Below, piece by piece: positions 27,889-37,900 of a stretch of 64,000 nucleotides of DNA. The first letter of the stretch is position 1. Each line of letters starts with the position of its first letter. The notes beneath the pieces are model-generated. The model was not told the DNA's origin and did not search any database. It worked only from the letters and a program-made list of their open reading frames with translations. Where the stretch lies: NCBI GenBank assembly GCA_002449265.1, contig DKCV01000025.1, positions 105,073 to 169,072 on the forward strand. Direction: 5' to 3'. The DNA comes from Caryophanales bacterium UBA6865 (GTDB lineage Bacteria; Bacillota_I; Bacilli_A; RFN20; CAG-826). The translations under genes were made by a program, and so were the position numbers.

Positions 27889-29205
27889 ATGTGGTACGAA
27901 ATACTTTATCGCGTCTTGAACATCATAAATTATGTTGTCATCATTTTCTTCGCTTTGCTCCTACTCTTACAAATCGTGGAAGTCCTAGCTTCTCTTTTTC
28001 ATAAAAAAATCGTTTATCCAAAATCAAAAGAAAAGTCGAGAATCGCTTATTTAATTCCGGCTTGTAATGAAGAGGATGTGATTTTCTCGACTGTCGAGGA
28101 TTTATTACACACGCAAGATTACCCGCGTGATCTTTTCGATGTTTATGTTGTTGCGAATAACTGCACGGATAACACCGCTTCTTTAGCGGAAAAAGCTGGA
28201 GCAAAAGTTTTAATTCTCAATGACCCTGATCCCGCTCACCATATGGCAGCTTACCCTTTGCGGCACGGAATCGATTACATATTGAAAAACGATCCAACTG
28301 CTGAGCTCATAATTCATCTTGATGCCGATAACCATATCAATCATCAGTTCTCTTCCTTAATGAATGATGCTTATCACGCAGGAGTTGATTTTGCTCGCCC
28401 CTACGAAGGAGGGATTAACGGTACTCAAAACTTCTTTACGGAGGCTTGTGCTTATTTTTATGCTTTTGATTCCCGATTCGGGGGTCGTGGAAAAGAAGTT
28501 CTTGGTTTAAGTGCCCATGTAAACGGAGCTGGTGCGATGATGTCGCGAAAATTGTTACTCGAAACCGGAGGCTACGATTGTAGCACAATAAGCGATGACA
28601 CCGAATTTTGTTTCAACCGTATTTTGGAAGGAAGAAAAGCGCACATGGTCGAGGAGGCCGTCGTTTATGAAGATATGCCCTCTAGCGGTGCGGTTACAGC
28701 GGGAAGGAATGCGCGCATTGCAAAAGGGAACAAGATTCTTTTCAAAACAAAAACACGCAAAATGATTCCTTTATTTTTCAAAACGGGAAATCTTTCTCTA
28801 TTAGAAACCTTCTTCACCTACATTTGGATTTTCGTAGGCGGACCGATGTTTGTTTGGCTTTTTGCTTATTATCTTTATTTCTTCCTTTTTGCGGGTTTTG
28901 CCGCGAATGGAGCGTTCCCTTTAGTCGTCTATACCACCGCTTATTTTCATAACGCAATCTGGCTTACCATTTGGACAATGGTAGGAATCATCGCTGTTTT
29001 GTATTTCATTTTCGGAATCGTTCAAGTTCTTATTTTTGCGCTCAAGGAATACGACAAATTTGGCGCGAAAAATAGATGGGAATTCATTCCGATGGTCTTC
29101 CTTTTCCCGCTTTATCTAATCGTTTATGGTTTTTCCATGATGATTCCGAAGAAGAAAAAGAAGGGTTGGACGAAAGTTAAGCGTAACGTCGTTGACAAAA
29201 AGTGA
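27889..29205 (+). CDS. Membrane glycosyltransferase family 2
   Basis: 438 residues. One membrane helix at the N-terminus (about 10-35), a cytoplasmic GT-A domain with YLIPACNEED, VVANNCTDNT, the DxD-type IIHLDADNH and the catalytic SDDTEFC, then three to four C-terminal helices and a basic tail. The architecture matches processive, NodC/BcsA-like GT2 enzymes. It is followed 17 bp later by an ABC-2 exporter, suggesting synthesis and export of a surface glycan or glycolipid. No clear Shine-Dalgarno sequence precedes the ATG. Confidence 0.88.
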   Translation: MWYEILYRVLNIINYVVIIFFALLLLLQIVEVLASLFHKKIVYPKSKEKSRIAYLIPACNEEDVIFSTVEDLLHTQDYPRDLFDVYVVANNCTDNTASLAEKAGAKVLILNDPDPAHHMAAYPLRHGIDYILKNDPTAELIIHLDADNHINHQFSSLMNDAYHAGVDFARPYEGGINGTQNFFTEACAYFYAFDSRFGGRGKEVLGLSAHVNGAGAMMSRKLLLETGGYDCSTISDDTEFCFNRILEGRKAHMVEEAVVYEDMPSSGAVTAGRNARIAKGNKILFKTKTRKMIPLFFKTGNLSLLETFFTYIWIFVGGPMFVWLFAYYLYFFLFAGFAANGAFPLVVYTTAYFHNAIWLTIWTMVGIIAVLYFIFGIVQVLIFALKEYDKFGAKNRWEFIPMVFLFPLYLIVYGFSMMIPKKKKKGWTKVKRNVVDKK

Positions 29206-29222
29206 AAATAAAGAGGGTAATA

Positions 29223-30197
29223 ATGGAAAAAACAAATAGAAACATAGATACAAAAAATAAAAGCCAGTACGCGCTAAAAGTCACAAATTTAGTCAAAATA
29301 TATGCAAACGGCAAATTAGCCGTCGACCATATTTCCTTTACAGTAGAGAAAGGCGCCCTGTTCGCTTTTTTGGGCGTTAATGGAGCTGGCAAAAGCACGA
29401 CCATCAATATCATTTGCTCCATCTTAGACAAAACCGAAGGCAAAATCGAAGTGGAAGGGTATGACCTCGATACAGAACGTTACGCGATTAAAAATCTAAT
29501 CGGCGTCGTTTTCCAAAATTCGGTTCTCGATGGAATGCTCACCGTTATGGATAATCTTCGTATCCGCACCGCTTTTTATTCTTTGCCAAACAATGTCGCA
29601 AAAAAGAAAATCAGCGACATTGTGAAACTACTTGAACTAGAGCCTATCTTAAACCAAAAGGTCATTACGCTTTCTGGCGGGCAAAGGCGGCGCGTCGATA
29701 TCGCTCGTGCGATTGTTCATGCCCCAAAATTCTTGATTTTAGATGAGCCAACAACGGGATTAGACCCTAAAACAAGAAAAATCGTTTGGGAATTAATCGA
29801 TAAGATTCGTCGTGAAACCGGAATGACCGTTTTCCTTACCACTCACTACCTGGAAGAATCCGAGCTAGCCACCCATGTTGTCATTATGAACCATGGCAAA
29901 ATCATTGCAAAAGGAACACCAAATGAATTAAAAAACAAATACAGCAATGATTACCTCATTGTCTATCACGAAAAAGATTCCGTGTTAGAAAATCATCTAG
30001 CGGAAGATAAATATTCATTCCAATACGACGAAGAAAAGAAACGATATAGCATCGAAATTCCCGATACAAAAGAAGCGAAAAAGATTTTAGCAAAATATGA
30101 TAAAGAGATGGATGACGTCGAAATCCGCAAAGGCACGATGGATGACGTTTTCCTTCGTGTGACGGGTGGGGAGAATTTTAGCGATGAAGAAAAATAG
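29223..30197 (+). CDS. ABC-2 exporter ATPase (DrrA/NodI type)
   Basis: 324 residues from the ATG at 29223 (AGAGGG upstream). Walker A is GVNGAGKST, signature LSGGQRRRVDIAR, Walker B LILDEPTTGLDP, switch His in TTHYLEE, and a C-terminal substrate-binding-like extension typical of DrrA/NodI ATPases. It overlaps the permease gene by 14 bp and follows the glycosyltransferase gene, so the three form an operon. Confidence 0.93.
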   Translation: MEKTNRNIDTKNKSQYALKVTNLVKIYANGKLAVDHISFTVEKGALFAFLGVNGAGKSTTINIICSILDKTEGKIEVEGYDLDTERYAIKNLIGVVFQNSVLDGMLTVMDNLRIRTAFYSLPNNVAKKKISDIVKLLELEPILNQKVITLSGGQRRRVDIARAIVHAPKFLILDEPTTGLDPKTRKIVWELIDKIRRETGMTVFLTTHYLEESELATHVVIMNHGKIIAKGTPNELKNKYSNDYLIVYHEKDSVLENHLAEDKYSFQYDEEKKRYSIEIPDTKEAKKILAKYDKEMDDVEIRKGTMDDVFLRVTGGENFSDEEK

Positions 30198-31233
30198 TCT
30201 TGCAGCGAAAAAAGACGAAGTCGAATTCAACTTAAAGCAAAGGAATTTCAATATCCTTTGGATGTTAACCAAACGTCATTTGAAGATGATTTTCGCAAAT
30301 CACATTCGGATGATGTACACCCTCATGGTGCCTGTGGTGATCCTTGTCATCTATATTTTGTTTTTGCGCGATTTAGAAATCACTATGGCGAAAAACACCT
30401 TAAGTGACATTTACGCGATAAGCGCAAGCGCGCTTAATGGCGATTTAATCCACCACGTCTCTTCCATTATCGATAGCTGGATGATGTCGGGTTTACTTGC
30501 CATATCGATTATCACGATATCGTTACAAACCAACTCCCTTATTGTCGAAGACAAAGAACACGGCATTAACCGCGACTTTGTTTCTTCCCCAATCAATAGA
30601 AACGTTTTGATTGTCTCTTATTTTTTGTATAACTTCATCGTTACTAGTGTTTTGTCCACGATTGTTTTCATCATTTGTATGGTAACCATCGGCGCGTATG
30701 GTGAATTCATGATCACATTTGGGGATTTTTTCCTCATCTTTATCGTCATTTTATTCTCGGTAATTCTTTCGACACTTATCACGACGTTTGTTTGTTTGTT
30801 CATCAATACAGAAGGCGTTTTGGCAAGTATCATCGCGGTATTTTCCGCCGGTGCTGGTTTTTTAATGGGCGCCTATATGCCAGTTTCGATGCTCCCAAAA
30901 GGAATACAGTATTTTTGCGCTGTGTTCCCGTTAACTTATCCATGTGCCTTAACGCGTTTTGCATTCTTGAGAACTCCGCTAGAAAGCTTACGAGGATTTT
31001 TAGCGGATAATCCTAATTTAGTTCCTGCTGGTCACGAGGTAAATGACCTAATGAATATTCTTGAATCGAACTTCGGGTATCGTATCAATTTCTTCGGCGT
31101 TTCCGATATTGGACCAGATTTATCCTCCCTCGTGATGATCGTATTTATCGTCTTGTTCTTAATCCTCAATATCATTTTTGCAGGTCGCCTCGCTCGTCTT
31201 GAGAAGAAACCATTCCGTTTCAAAAAGGAATAA
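30184..31233 (+). CDS. ABC-2 permease (DrrB/NodJ type)
   Basis: 350 residues with six membrane helices; the conserved ABC-2 segment is EDKEHGINRDFVSSPINR. The ATG at 30184 has GGGGAG upstream. It pairs with the preceding ATPase; by analogy with NodIJ and context with a GT2 enzyme it may export a glycolipid or oligosaccharide. A strong terminator follows 10 bp after the stop. Confidence 0.9.
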   Translation: MKKNSLAAKKDEVEFNLKQRNFNILWMLTKRHLKMIFANHIRMMYTLMVPVVILVIYILFLRDLEITMAKNTLSDIYAISASALNGDLIHHVSSIIDSWMMSGLLAISIITISLQTNSLIVEDKEHGINRDFVSSPINRNVLIVSYFLYNFIVTSVLSTIVFIICMVTIGAYGEFMITFGDFFLIFIVILFSVILSTLITTFVCLFINTEGVLASIIAVFSAGAGFLMGAYMPVSMLPKGIQYFCAVFPLTYPCALTRFAFLRTPLESLRGFLADNPNLVPAGHEVNDLMNILESNFGYRINFFGVSDIGPDLSSLVMIVFIVLFLILNIIFAGRLARLEKKPFRFKKE

Positions 31234-31242
31234 TTTTTTAAA

Positions 31243-31277
31243 AGAGCCACAAGTGCTGAATTGGTGGCTCTTTTTTT
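31243..31277 (+). terminator. Terminator of glycosyltransferase-ABC operon
   Basis: GAGCCAC (31244-31250) pairs with GTGGCTC (31264-31270), followed by seven T. Confidence 0.9.
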
Positions 31278-31288
31278 CATGGAATCAG

Positions 31289-31322
31289 TAAATAAAAAGA
31301 CGTAAGATTTGCACCTCACGCC
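31289..31322 (-). terminator. Terminator of small membrane protein gene
   Basis: Minus-strand GGCGTGAG (31322-31315) pairs with CTTACGTC (31306-31299), including G-U pairs, then TTTTTATTT. The G-U pairs form only in the minus-strand RNA. Confidence 0.75.
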
Positions 31323-31341
31323 TTCTAAAAATCTTCAAGCC

Positions 31342-31575
31342 TTATTTGAACCAGAATGGGTAATCGAAGAGGACAATGAAGACGATGTCGAGAATCCAGC
31401 CAACGGTAGCGGAGCAGAAAATCCAAAGAATAGCGAGAACTAATTCAAGGGTGTTATTGTGCTTAACCGCTTTAAGAATTCTCCAAATCGCCCAAGAGAT
31501 ATCAAGAATCCAAAGGCACAGAACGAGTTTAAGCCACTTCGGATTTTTCTCCATCCATTTGATATAGGAATCCAT
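31342..31575 (-). CDS. Small two-helix membrane protein
   Basis: 77 residues from the ATG at 31575 (AAAGGAAG upstream); a longer frame from 31659 lacks a site. It begins MDSYIKWMEKNPKWLKL and has two hydrophobic helices joined by a short basic loop (LKAVKHNN), ending with WILDIVFIVLF. No family recognised; faintly reminiscent of Pmp3/YqaE-sized proteins. It has its own terminator. Confidence 0.6.
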   Translation of the reverse strand: MDSYIKWMEKNPKWLKLVLCLWILDISWAIWRILKAVKHNNTLELVLAILWIFCSATVGWILDIVFIVLFDYPFWFK

Positions 31576-31703
31576 GAAAAGCACTTCCTTTCTTGAAATA
31601 AGATACCATATGATTTTATAAAAACCACCACAACTTTTTCTTACTTGGATTTCTTTCATTCTTCTTAAGAAGAAAAATCAAAGGATTATGGTAGAATATA
31701 ATC

Positions 31704-32402
31704 GTGACCAATCAACAAGCAATCGCAATACTTCTATTAGCGGGCAAAGGAAAACGTTTCAATAGCGTTCTCCCGAAGCAATTCGCCAAAATCGGTGAAC
31801 AAGAACTTTTTTTGTACGCGGCTAAAGTATTGAGCAACTCCCCTGCGATCAGTACTATCGTCTATGTCGCCCCAAAGGGGTATGAAGAGATGACGAAATC
31901 TCTTTTGCTTGAATATCATTTGACGTTAAAAAAAGAGCATTACGTCATTACGGGTGGTGAAACTAGGCAAGAAAGCACTTTTCTCGCTTTGAATTTCCTA
32001 AAAAAGCAAAACGTGTCTAATAATCAAATTGTTTTGATTCACGATGGAGATAGGCCAAACTTAGAAGAACATTATATTGAAGAAACCATCAAAGGAGCAT
32101 CTGAAGGTGACGCTGCGGTCATGGCGATGAAGGTCTCGGATTCTATTGCCGTTTGTAAAAATGGGAGTATCACTTCATATTTGTCGCGAGAAGACGTCTA
32201 TGCGCTTCAAACTCCTCAAACTTTTCGATTTTCTAAAATTTTTGAAGCAGAAAATAGAGCGCGAATTGAAGAAAAGAATTATACTGATGAAGGTTCGCTT
32301 TTGCTTGGGGAACTTGGAATATCGCCTAAAATAATTATCAGTGATAAAAAGAACCTCAAAATAACCGAACCATTCGACGCGAAAATATTCTTAGCGAAAT
32401 GA
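31704..32402 (+). CDS. ispD: 2-C-methyl-D-erythritol 4-phosphate cytidylyltransferase
   Basis: 232 residues. It activates MEP with CTP in the non-mevalonate isoprenoid pathway. Motifs are LLLAGKGKRF, LPKQF, GGETRQEST, IHDGDRP and ALQTPQTF. A CDP-ribitol synthase (TarI) is the alternative, but ispF in the same window favours IspD. The start is GTG at 31704. The TGG-TAGAAT extended -10 (31689-31697) lies directly upstream, putting the transcription start at or next to the GTG, with no ribosome-binding site. Confidence 0.85.
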   Translation: MTNQQAIAILLLAGKGKRFNSVLPKQFAKIGEQELFLYAAKVLSNSPAISTIVYVAPKGYEEMTKSLLLEYHLTLKKEHYVITGGETRQESTFLALNFLKKQNVSNNQIVLIHDGDRPNLEEHYIEETIKGASEGDAAVMAMKVSDSIAVCKNGSITSYLSREDVYALQTPQTFRFSKIFEAENRARIEEKNYTDEGSLLLGELGISPKIIISDKKNLKITEPFDAKIFLAK

Positions 32403-32405
32403 GTT

Positions 32406-32753
32406 ATGAGCAAAGTTGGAGATGTTTTAGAAGGAACTGTGGTGCGAGTGTATCCTCGCTACCTCATCATGCTTTTTGAAGATGGCGAAACGGGATTGCT
32501 CCATATTTCCGAACTCAGCAAAAAATTCGTGGCTGATTTAGCGACGAGCGTCCCCGTTGGGAGCATTTGCAAAGTCAAAGTCATCGAAATCGACGAAGAA
32601 ACTCATTCTATGCGCGTAAGCAAAAAACGCCTAAGCGAAAACGAAAGACGCCGCTACTTCAAAAAGAAAAAAATAGCGCCAACCGAGATAGATTTCTCGG
32701 CTCTACATGAAGCGTTACCAAATTGGATTCGAGAGGAGAATTCCAATCAATAA
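32406..32753 (+). CDS. S1 RNA-binding domain protein
   Basis: 115 residues. One S1 domain (about 1-75) with VGDVLEGTVVRVYPRY, GLLHISELS and KVKVIEIDEETHSMRVSKK, followed by a basic stretch (RRYFKKKK). Similar small S1 proteins (YugI/GSP13 type) associate with ribosomes. It follows ispD by 3 bp and precedes pgi by 20 bp, so the three are probably co-transcribed. Confidence 0.87.
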   Translation: MSKVGDVLEGTVVRVYPRYLIMLFEDGETGLLHISELSKKFVADLATSVPVGSICKVKVIEIDEETHSMRVSKKRLSENERRRYFKKKKIAPTEIDFSALHEALPNWIREENSNQ

Positions 32754-32773
32754 AGATAGGAGAGGAGACCTTA

Positions 32774-34060
32774 ATGATTATTGAATGCAAAGACGACAAC
32801 TTGGTAAACAAAGTTGACTACCTTAGTTACAAGGAGAAAGTCGCTGAAATCGATGCGATGATCAAAAACGGCACAGGAGCTGGTAGCGATTTCCTTGGAT
32901 GGGTTGATTATCCACTCAATTACGACAAAGAAGAGCTTGAACGCATCAAGGAGAACGCGAAATACGTGCGTGAAAATTATGACGTTCTCGTTGTCGCTGG
33001 TATTGGCGGAAGCTATTTGGGGGCGAGAGCCGCGATTGAGGCGATCAATGGATTACACGGCACAAAAAAGCCCGAAATCATTTTCATGGGGCAAACAATT
33101 GACCCAACTTATATCAGCGAAGTGCTTGATTATTTAAAAGACAAAAAATTCGCCATCAACGTTATTTCAAAAAGCGGAACCACGACAGAAACAAGCGTAG
33201 CATTCCGTCTTCTTAGAGAACTACTTGAGAAGAATTACGGAATTGAAATGGCGCGCAAATCCATCTTTGCCACTACTGACAAAGACCATGGCGCCTTACT
33301 TACCTTAGCAAAGAACGAAGGCTATGTCCGTTTTGTTCTTCCTGCCAATATCGGAGGCCGCTATAGCGTCCAAACCGCTGTTGGATTATTCCCGATTGCC
33401 GTTGCTGGCATCGATCCTGAAGAAATTCTTAAAGGAAGCGAAGAAGCGCGTCTAGATTGTTCAAACTCTGACATCATGAAGAACGAATGCTACAAATACG
33501 CGGTGATTCGTCACGAAATGTACGCTCATTACAAAAAAGCAGTCGAATTCTTCATTACTTACGTTCCATCTTTTGTTCAAATTGGCGAATGGTGGAAACA
33601 ATTATTCGGAGAAAGCGAAGGGAAAGACGGAAAAGGCCTTCTTCCAAATAGCGCCACTTTCACAACCGACCTCCACTCTTTAGGGCAATTTATCCAAGAA
33701 GGAACAAAAGTCTTCTTTGAAACCACGCTCCACTTAAAAAAGCATCGTGATTCTTTGATTTTGCCTCGCGATAGCGAAAACCTCGATGGCTTAAATTATT
33801 TGGCTGGTAAAGATCTTGGCTGGGTCCAAGACAAAGCCTATGAAGGAACAATCCGCGCCCATACTGATGTAGGCCATAACGACAACGTAATTTTAGAAAT
33901 GGAAGAAATGAACCCTTACAATCTTGGCTACTTCTTCTATTTTATGGAAAGAGCATGCGCGATGAGCGCATATCTCAATGGCGTGAATCCATTCAACCAA
34001 CCTGGTGTTGAAGTGTATAAGCGCAATATGTTCCATCTCCTTGGCAAGCCTGGTTTTTAA
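32774..34060 (+). CDS. pgi: Glucose-6-phosphate isomerase
   Basis: 428 residues, the short Bacillus/Clostridium-type Pgi. It interconverts glucose 6-phosphate and fructose 6-phosphate. Visible are VVAGIGGSYLGARAAIE, the SIS-fold SKSGTTTET phosphate-binding loop, GGRYSVQTAVGLFP, the catalytic Glu region FGESEGKDGKGLLPNSA and DLHSLGQFIQEG. The ATG at 32774 has GGAGAGGAG upstream; an earlier ATG at 32723 lies in the S1 gene. A terminator follows. Confidence 0.96.
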   Translation: MIIECKDDNLVNKVDYLSYKEKVAEIDAMIKNGTGAGSDFLGWVDYPLNYDKEELERIKENAKYVRENYDVLVVAGIGGSYLGARAAIEAINGLHGTKKPEIIFMGQTIDPTYISEVLDYLKDKKFAINVISKSGTTTETSVAFRLLRELLEKNYGIEMARKSIFATTDKDHGALLTLAKNEGYVRFVLPANIGGRYSVQTAVGLFPIAVAGIDPEEILKGSEEARLDCSNSDIMKNECYKYAVIRHEMYAHYKKAVEFFITYVPSFVQIGEWWKQLFGESEGKDGKGLLPNSATFTTDLHSLGQFIQEGTKVFFETTLHLKKHRDSLILPRDSENLDGLNYLAGKDLGWVQDKAYEGTIRAHTDVGHNDNVILEMEEMNPYNLGYFFYFMERACAMSAYLNGVNPFNQPGVEVYKRNMFHLLGKPGF

Positions 34061-34080
34061 GAAAAAACGATTAATGAAAG

Positions 34081-34106
34081 AAAGCCCTGAAAAAGGGCTT
34101 TTATTT
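34081..34106 (+). terminator. Terminator after pgi
   Basis: AAAGCCCT (34081-34088) pairs with AGGGCTTT (34094-34101) over a five-base loop, followed by a T-rich tail. Confidence 0.9.
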
Positions 34107-34108
34107 CG

Positions 34109-34137
34109 TTGACGACCACTAACCTCAATGGTATATT
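34109..34137 (+). promoter_or_regulatory. Promoter of tRNA cluster
   Basis: TTGACG (34109-34114), 17 bp, TATATT (34132-34137): a strong sigma-A promoter 32 bp before tRNA-Val. Confidence 0.85.
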
Positions 34138-34168
34138 TATTGGGCACGTTTTTGGCGGGCGCACTCTT

Positions 34169-34243
34169 GGATGCTTAGCTCAGCGGGAGAGCATCGCCCT
34201 TACAAGGCGGGGGTCACAGGTTCAAACCCTGTAGCATCCACCA
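34169..34243 (+). tRNA. tRNA-Val(TAC)
   Basis: Acceptor GGATGCT pairs with AGCATCC, with A and encoded CCA. Anticodon loop CTTACAA gives anticodon UAC. T-loop GTTCAAA is canonical. First of five clustered tRNAs. Confidence 0.97.
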
Positions 34244-34271
34244 CACCTTGCGGATACGTGTAGTCGATAAT

Positions 34272-34355
34272 GGGTGAATAGCGAAGTGGCCAAACGCGGC
34301 TGACTGTAAATCAGCTCCTTCGGGTTCGGTGGTTCAAATCCATCTTCACCCACCA
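34272..34355 (+). tRNA. tRNA-Tyr(GTA)
   Basis: Acceptor GGGTGAA pairs with TTCACCC, then A and CCA. The anticodon stem CTGA flanks a loop with GTA. The long variable arm fits bacterial tRNA-Tyr. Confidence 0.96.
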
Positions 34356-34358
34356 TCT

Positions 34359-34433
34359 TGGGATGTAGCCAAGTGGTAAGGCAACAGACTTTGACTCTGT
34401 CATTCGCTGGTCCGATCCCAGCCATCCCAGCCA
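34359..34433 (+). tRNA. tRNA-Gln(TTG)
   Basis: Acceptor TGGGATG pairs with CATCCCA, discriminator G, encoded CCA. Anticodon loop CTTTGAC gives UUG. It starts only 4 bases after the previous CCA. Confidence 0.96.
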
Positions 34434-34439
34434 TCATAT

Positions 34440-34514
34440 CTCCCGTTAGCTCAGTGGTAGAGCACTTGACTTTTAATCAAGGGGTCGACGGTTCGAGCCC
34501 GTCACGGGAGACCA
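34440..34514 (+). tRNA. tRNA-Lys(TTT)
   Basis: Acceptor CTCCCGT pairs with ACGGGAG, discriminator A, CCA. Anticodon loop CTTTTAA gives UUU. Confidence 0.96.
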
Positions 34515-34529
34515 AATGGGAAAAGCATT

Positions 34530-34565
34530 CGCCTCCGGCGCGCAGGCGCATGGAGGCGTTTCTTC
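34530..34565 (+). terminator. Hairpin between tRNA-Lys and tRNA-Leu
   Basis: CGCCTCC (34530-34536) pairs with GGAGGCG (34552-34558) around a GC-rich loop, followed by TTTCTT. It may partly terminate transcription or be a processing element before the last tRNA. Confidence 0.55.
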
Positions 34566-34572
34566 TAAAAAT

Positions 34573-34658
34573 GCCCGAGTGGTGAAATGGTAAACACGTT
34601 GGACTTAAAATCCAATGGAGTTAAATCCTTACCGGTTCAAGTCCGGTCTCGGGCACCA
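34573..34658 (+). tRNA. tRNA-Leu(TAA)
   Basis: Acceptor GCCCGAG pairs with CTCGGGC, then A and CCA. Anticodon loop CTTAAAA gives UAA. Long class II variable arm present. Confidence 0.96.
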
Positions 34659-34668
34659 AAACAAAATT

Positions 34669-34694
34669 AGCCTGGTAATTACGCCGGGTTTTTT
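34669..34694 (+). terminator. Terminator after tRNA cluster
   Basis: CCTGG (34671-34675) pairs with CCGGG (34684-34688) over a short loop, followed by six T. The 136 bp from here to the next terminator show no gene. Confidence 0.75.
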
Positions 34695-34830
34695 GTTTAT
34701 AAACCAATTAATCGATTCATCCACGCATTCATCGCTAGCGTTAAAGATATCTGCCCTAAAAGTACGAAGAAGTGAACCGAGAATGTAATTTGTAAGTAAT
34801 AGAGACGAGGAATAGTGAACTGCTTTATTA

Positions 34831-34873
34831 CTAAAAGAAAAAGCCATATATAGTCAACTGACTACATGGCTTT
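34831..34873 (-). terminator. Terminator of GH3 operon
   Basis: AAAGCCAT (34840-34847) pairs with ATGGCTTT (34866-34873), and an inner TAGTCA/TGACTA extends the stem. On the minus strand it ends in TTTTTCTTTT. Confidence 0.88.
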
Positions 34874-34909
34874 GTAGGTATATTACTTTTTGACAATTCT
34901 GATTATTTG

Positions 34910-37900
34910 TTATTTCTCTGATGGATTATTAAGAGCTGAAGCCGCTCCCTTTCTCTTTGTATCATCTCTTTCTTTTCTTAAAGAGCGATCCGTGATATCA
35001 CCTGATTGAATTGAATTATTCGCTAAAGACAAATTCTTCTCTTTTTTGAGCGTGAGCAATAAAGCTATCGCGAAGAATAATTCTAAGCCTACGAACAAGA
35101 CATTAATTCCGGCTAAAGCGGGAATCCACCAACGGAATACTTGAGCGCTTTCTTTAATCCCTAAGTCCACCCCAGCATTCATCGCCGTGTAATAGGTATT
35201 ACAAATTGTATAGAGAAGATTATGAGCCGATCTTCTCGCACAAACCCAAGAAGAATCAAGAGATTTGTTCAAGCCGTTATCGCAGCGATTATCGTCACGC
35301 GGATTAAGCCAAATGTCATTGCCAGCATGTACACCTTGATTGACCGTCATATCACTAGCGCCCTCACACCAATCGGTAATGACAACGCCTTTAAATTTCC
35401 ATTCCTTCCGCAAAATCGTTTGGATTAAGGCATAATTTCCGCCCGTCCAAGTCGCACCAAGACGATTGAAGGCACTCATAATGCCATTTGCTCCGCCTTT
35501 TACGGCCTTTTCAAATGGCTTCAGATAGTTTTCACGGAGGTTTTGCTCTGTAAGCCAAACGTTTAGCTTACGGGCATTAATACCAGCTTCGCTGAGAACA
35601 AAGTGCTTTAAGAAACAATACGTTCCTTTTTCTTTTGCTCCTTCAATGACTTTATTAGCTAGCGCTCCAGATAGAGTAGCATCCTCACTATAATATTCGA
35701 AATTTCTACTATTGAAGGCAGATCGATGGAGATTCACACCCGGACCATATATTCCGCTTACCCCCGTGGCGGTGCCTTCTTGACCATACGCCATTCCCAT
35801 TAATTCAGCGACTTGCGTAGACCAAGTTTGCCCAATAAGAGTCTCGTTAGGGAAAGCTGTCCATGAACTCTTCTTTTCAGAACCGATTAATCCCCCATTG
35901 TCATTAAAACCAGCTGGGCCATCCAAATCCACTAAGGCGGGCTTCCCAATGGTTTCGGCAGCATCATTCCCATATCCACTGCCTTCCACGAATGTTTGCA
36001 ATTCGTCTTCACTTAATTGATCCAGAAGCGTGTCCCACTCACTAGCGTTATAGTTCTCGCCAAGTTTATTTAAGAGGTCTTTATTCCATTTTAGCCCTTT
36101 GCCAGTCTTTAAATCATCCAAGCTAGCTTTACTTCCATCTTCTTTGGTCGCGAGTAGAAGCGGAGCATCGCTTTTTACGCCTTGAGTTGGTTTATTCTGT
36201 CCGGCGTAAGCTGCAGTTTCCACATATTTAGTCGCATAATCCAAAACGGAGGTGATGCTTCTATTATCTGTCGCGACAGTTGGATAGGTGAGAGCAAAAT
36301 CGTTACGAGAAAGATAAACGATGGATTTTCCAGCGTTGCTGCCATCAATCGGGCAATTTGCATAAGCGGTATCGTTAATGTATTTTCCATCCGCATCAAA
36401 TTTGCCAAAACGATTAGAAATGATAGCTTTTGTCTTAGGGTCGCGTTTGAAAAGAAGGTGATTCTCGCAGTTCAAAGTAATTTTGTTATTGCTATCCCCA
36501 TAAGCAGTATGGGCGTTTTGCATAAGCTTAATTTCATATTCACCCTTCTCTAATTCATAACCAGCAAAACCATTCTTATTCTTATCGTAAGCGTCGTAAC
36601 TAGCCATATCATAGCTAGAGAAAGTCAATGCGTATTCCTTTTCTTCTCCTGGTTTAAGAGAATCCGTTTTCTTAAAGGCAAGCAAATTCACATAAGACTT
36701 TTCGATGCCGCCTTTGGTGTACGGGGCGGTGTAATAAAGCTGAATCAAATCTTTCCCTTCAATAGTAGACGTATTCTTTACTTTTACTTTGACCGAAATA
36801 TCAGTTCCCTTTTGCAAAGAGGATGCAGAGGGGGATAAATCATAAGAGACTATCTCTTGATGAAAGGAAGAATAAGACAAACCATACCCAAATGGATATT
36901 GAACGACATCATCGTAAGTTTTTGAGAATTTCGTCGCAAAGAAATTTTCATGGGCTGCCGTTTCGTACCACTTATAGCCAACATAAATATCTTCAGTGTA
37001 ATGAATATGATCGCCATTCCGCAAAGCATTCGGATAAGAAGGGTTTTCGGTCACATCATAAATATAAGTATCCGTGAGTTTGCCACTTGGATTGACCTTA
37101 CCTTCAAGGATCTTTGCGAGCGCTTTTGTTCCAGATTGACCAGGATAATTAATGAGCAACGCCCCGGAAATTTTCTCATTATTTAAGAATCCTAGCTCCA
37201 TTTGATTCCCGGTATTCAGTAAAACGATTGTTTTAGAGAAGTTTTCGCTCACTAAGTTAATCAAATTTTCTTCTTCAACACTGAGTTCTAGATAATGCCT
37301 AGATTCATCCGTGGCGCCATCCTTATTTTGCGTAAAAGGTATCTCGACTGTTCCGCTTTGGATTTCGGTAGCAAAGCGAGAAATAGTAACAACGGCGACA
37401 TTAGAGAAATCTTTTGCGTTCTCTAATAAGGTCTTCCCGTTATTGCCAACCTTTTCGTAAAAATCAGTTTTTGGTTCAACAAGCGTAAATCCTTTTCTGG
37501 TGTTTTTGAATGCTTTATAAGCATCCAATAATTCGGTATTGACGGAAAATCCTTCTGATTCAAGCCCTTTTTGCAAAGATATTTTCTTTTCTTCGTTAAC
37601 TGTTACAGAAGAACTTCCACCTCCGCCATAATAAAAGGCATTTTCTTGGGAACTATAGCCAAAAAGGTTAATCTTCTTTTCGTTGTCTTTCAAAGGAAGA
37701 GCATTATCTTTGTTTTTCAGCAAAACAATGCCTTCTTCTGAAATCTTTTGTACCGCTTCATCACTGCTAGATAAGGCTAATTGAGCTTCATCACTAGAGA
37801 AGTCGGTATTGCTATTACATAGGGTTTTTGTGATAAATGAACTATATTTTGCACAAACGAAATCGCCGACGATCAAGCCAATCACAAGAAGTGTATTGAT

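Noticed and set aside
31697..31702. TATAAT one base before the ispD GTG as its -10
   Set aside because: It would start transcription inside the coding region. The overlapping TGG-TAGAAT box five bases upstream fits better.
34222..34847. Short open frames on both strands across the tRNA cluster
   Set aside because: They lie over well-formed tRNA genes and their terminator; the apparent peptides are translated tRNA.
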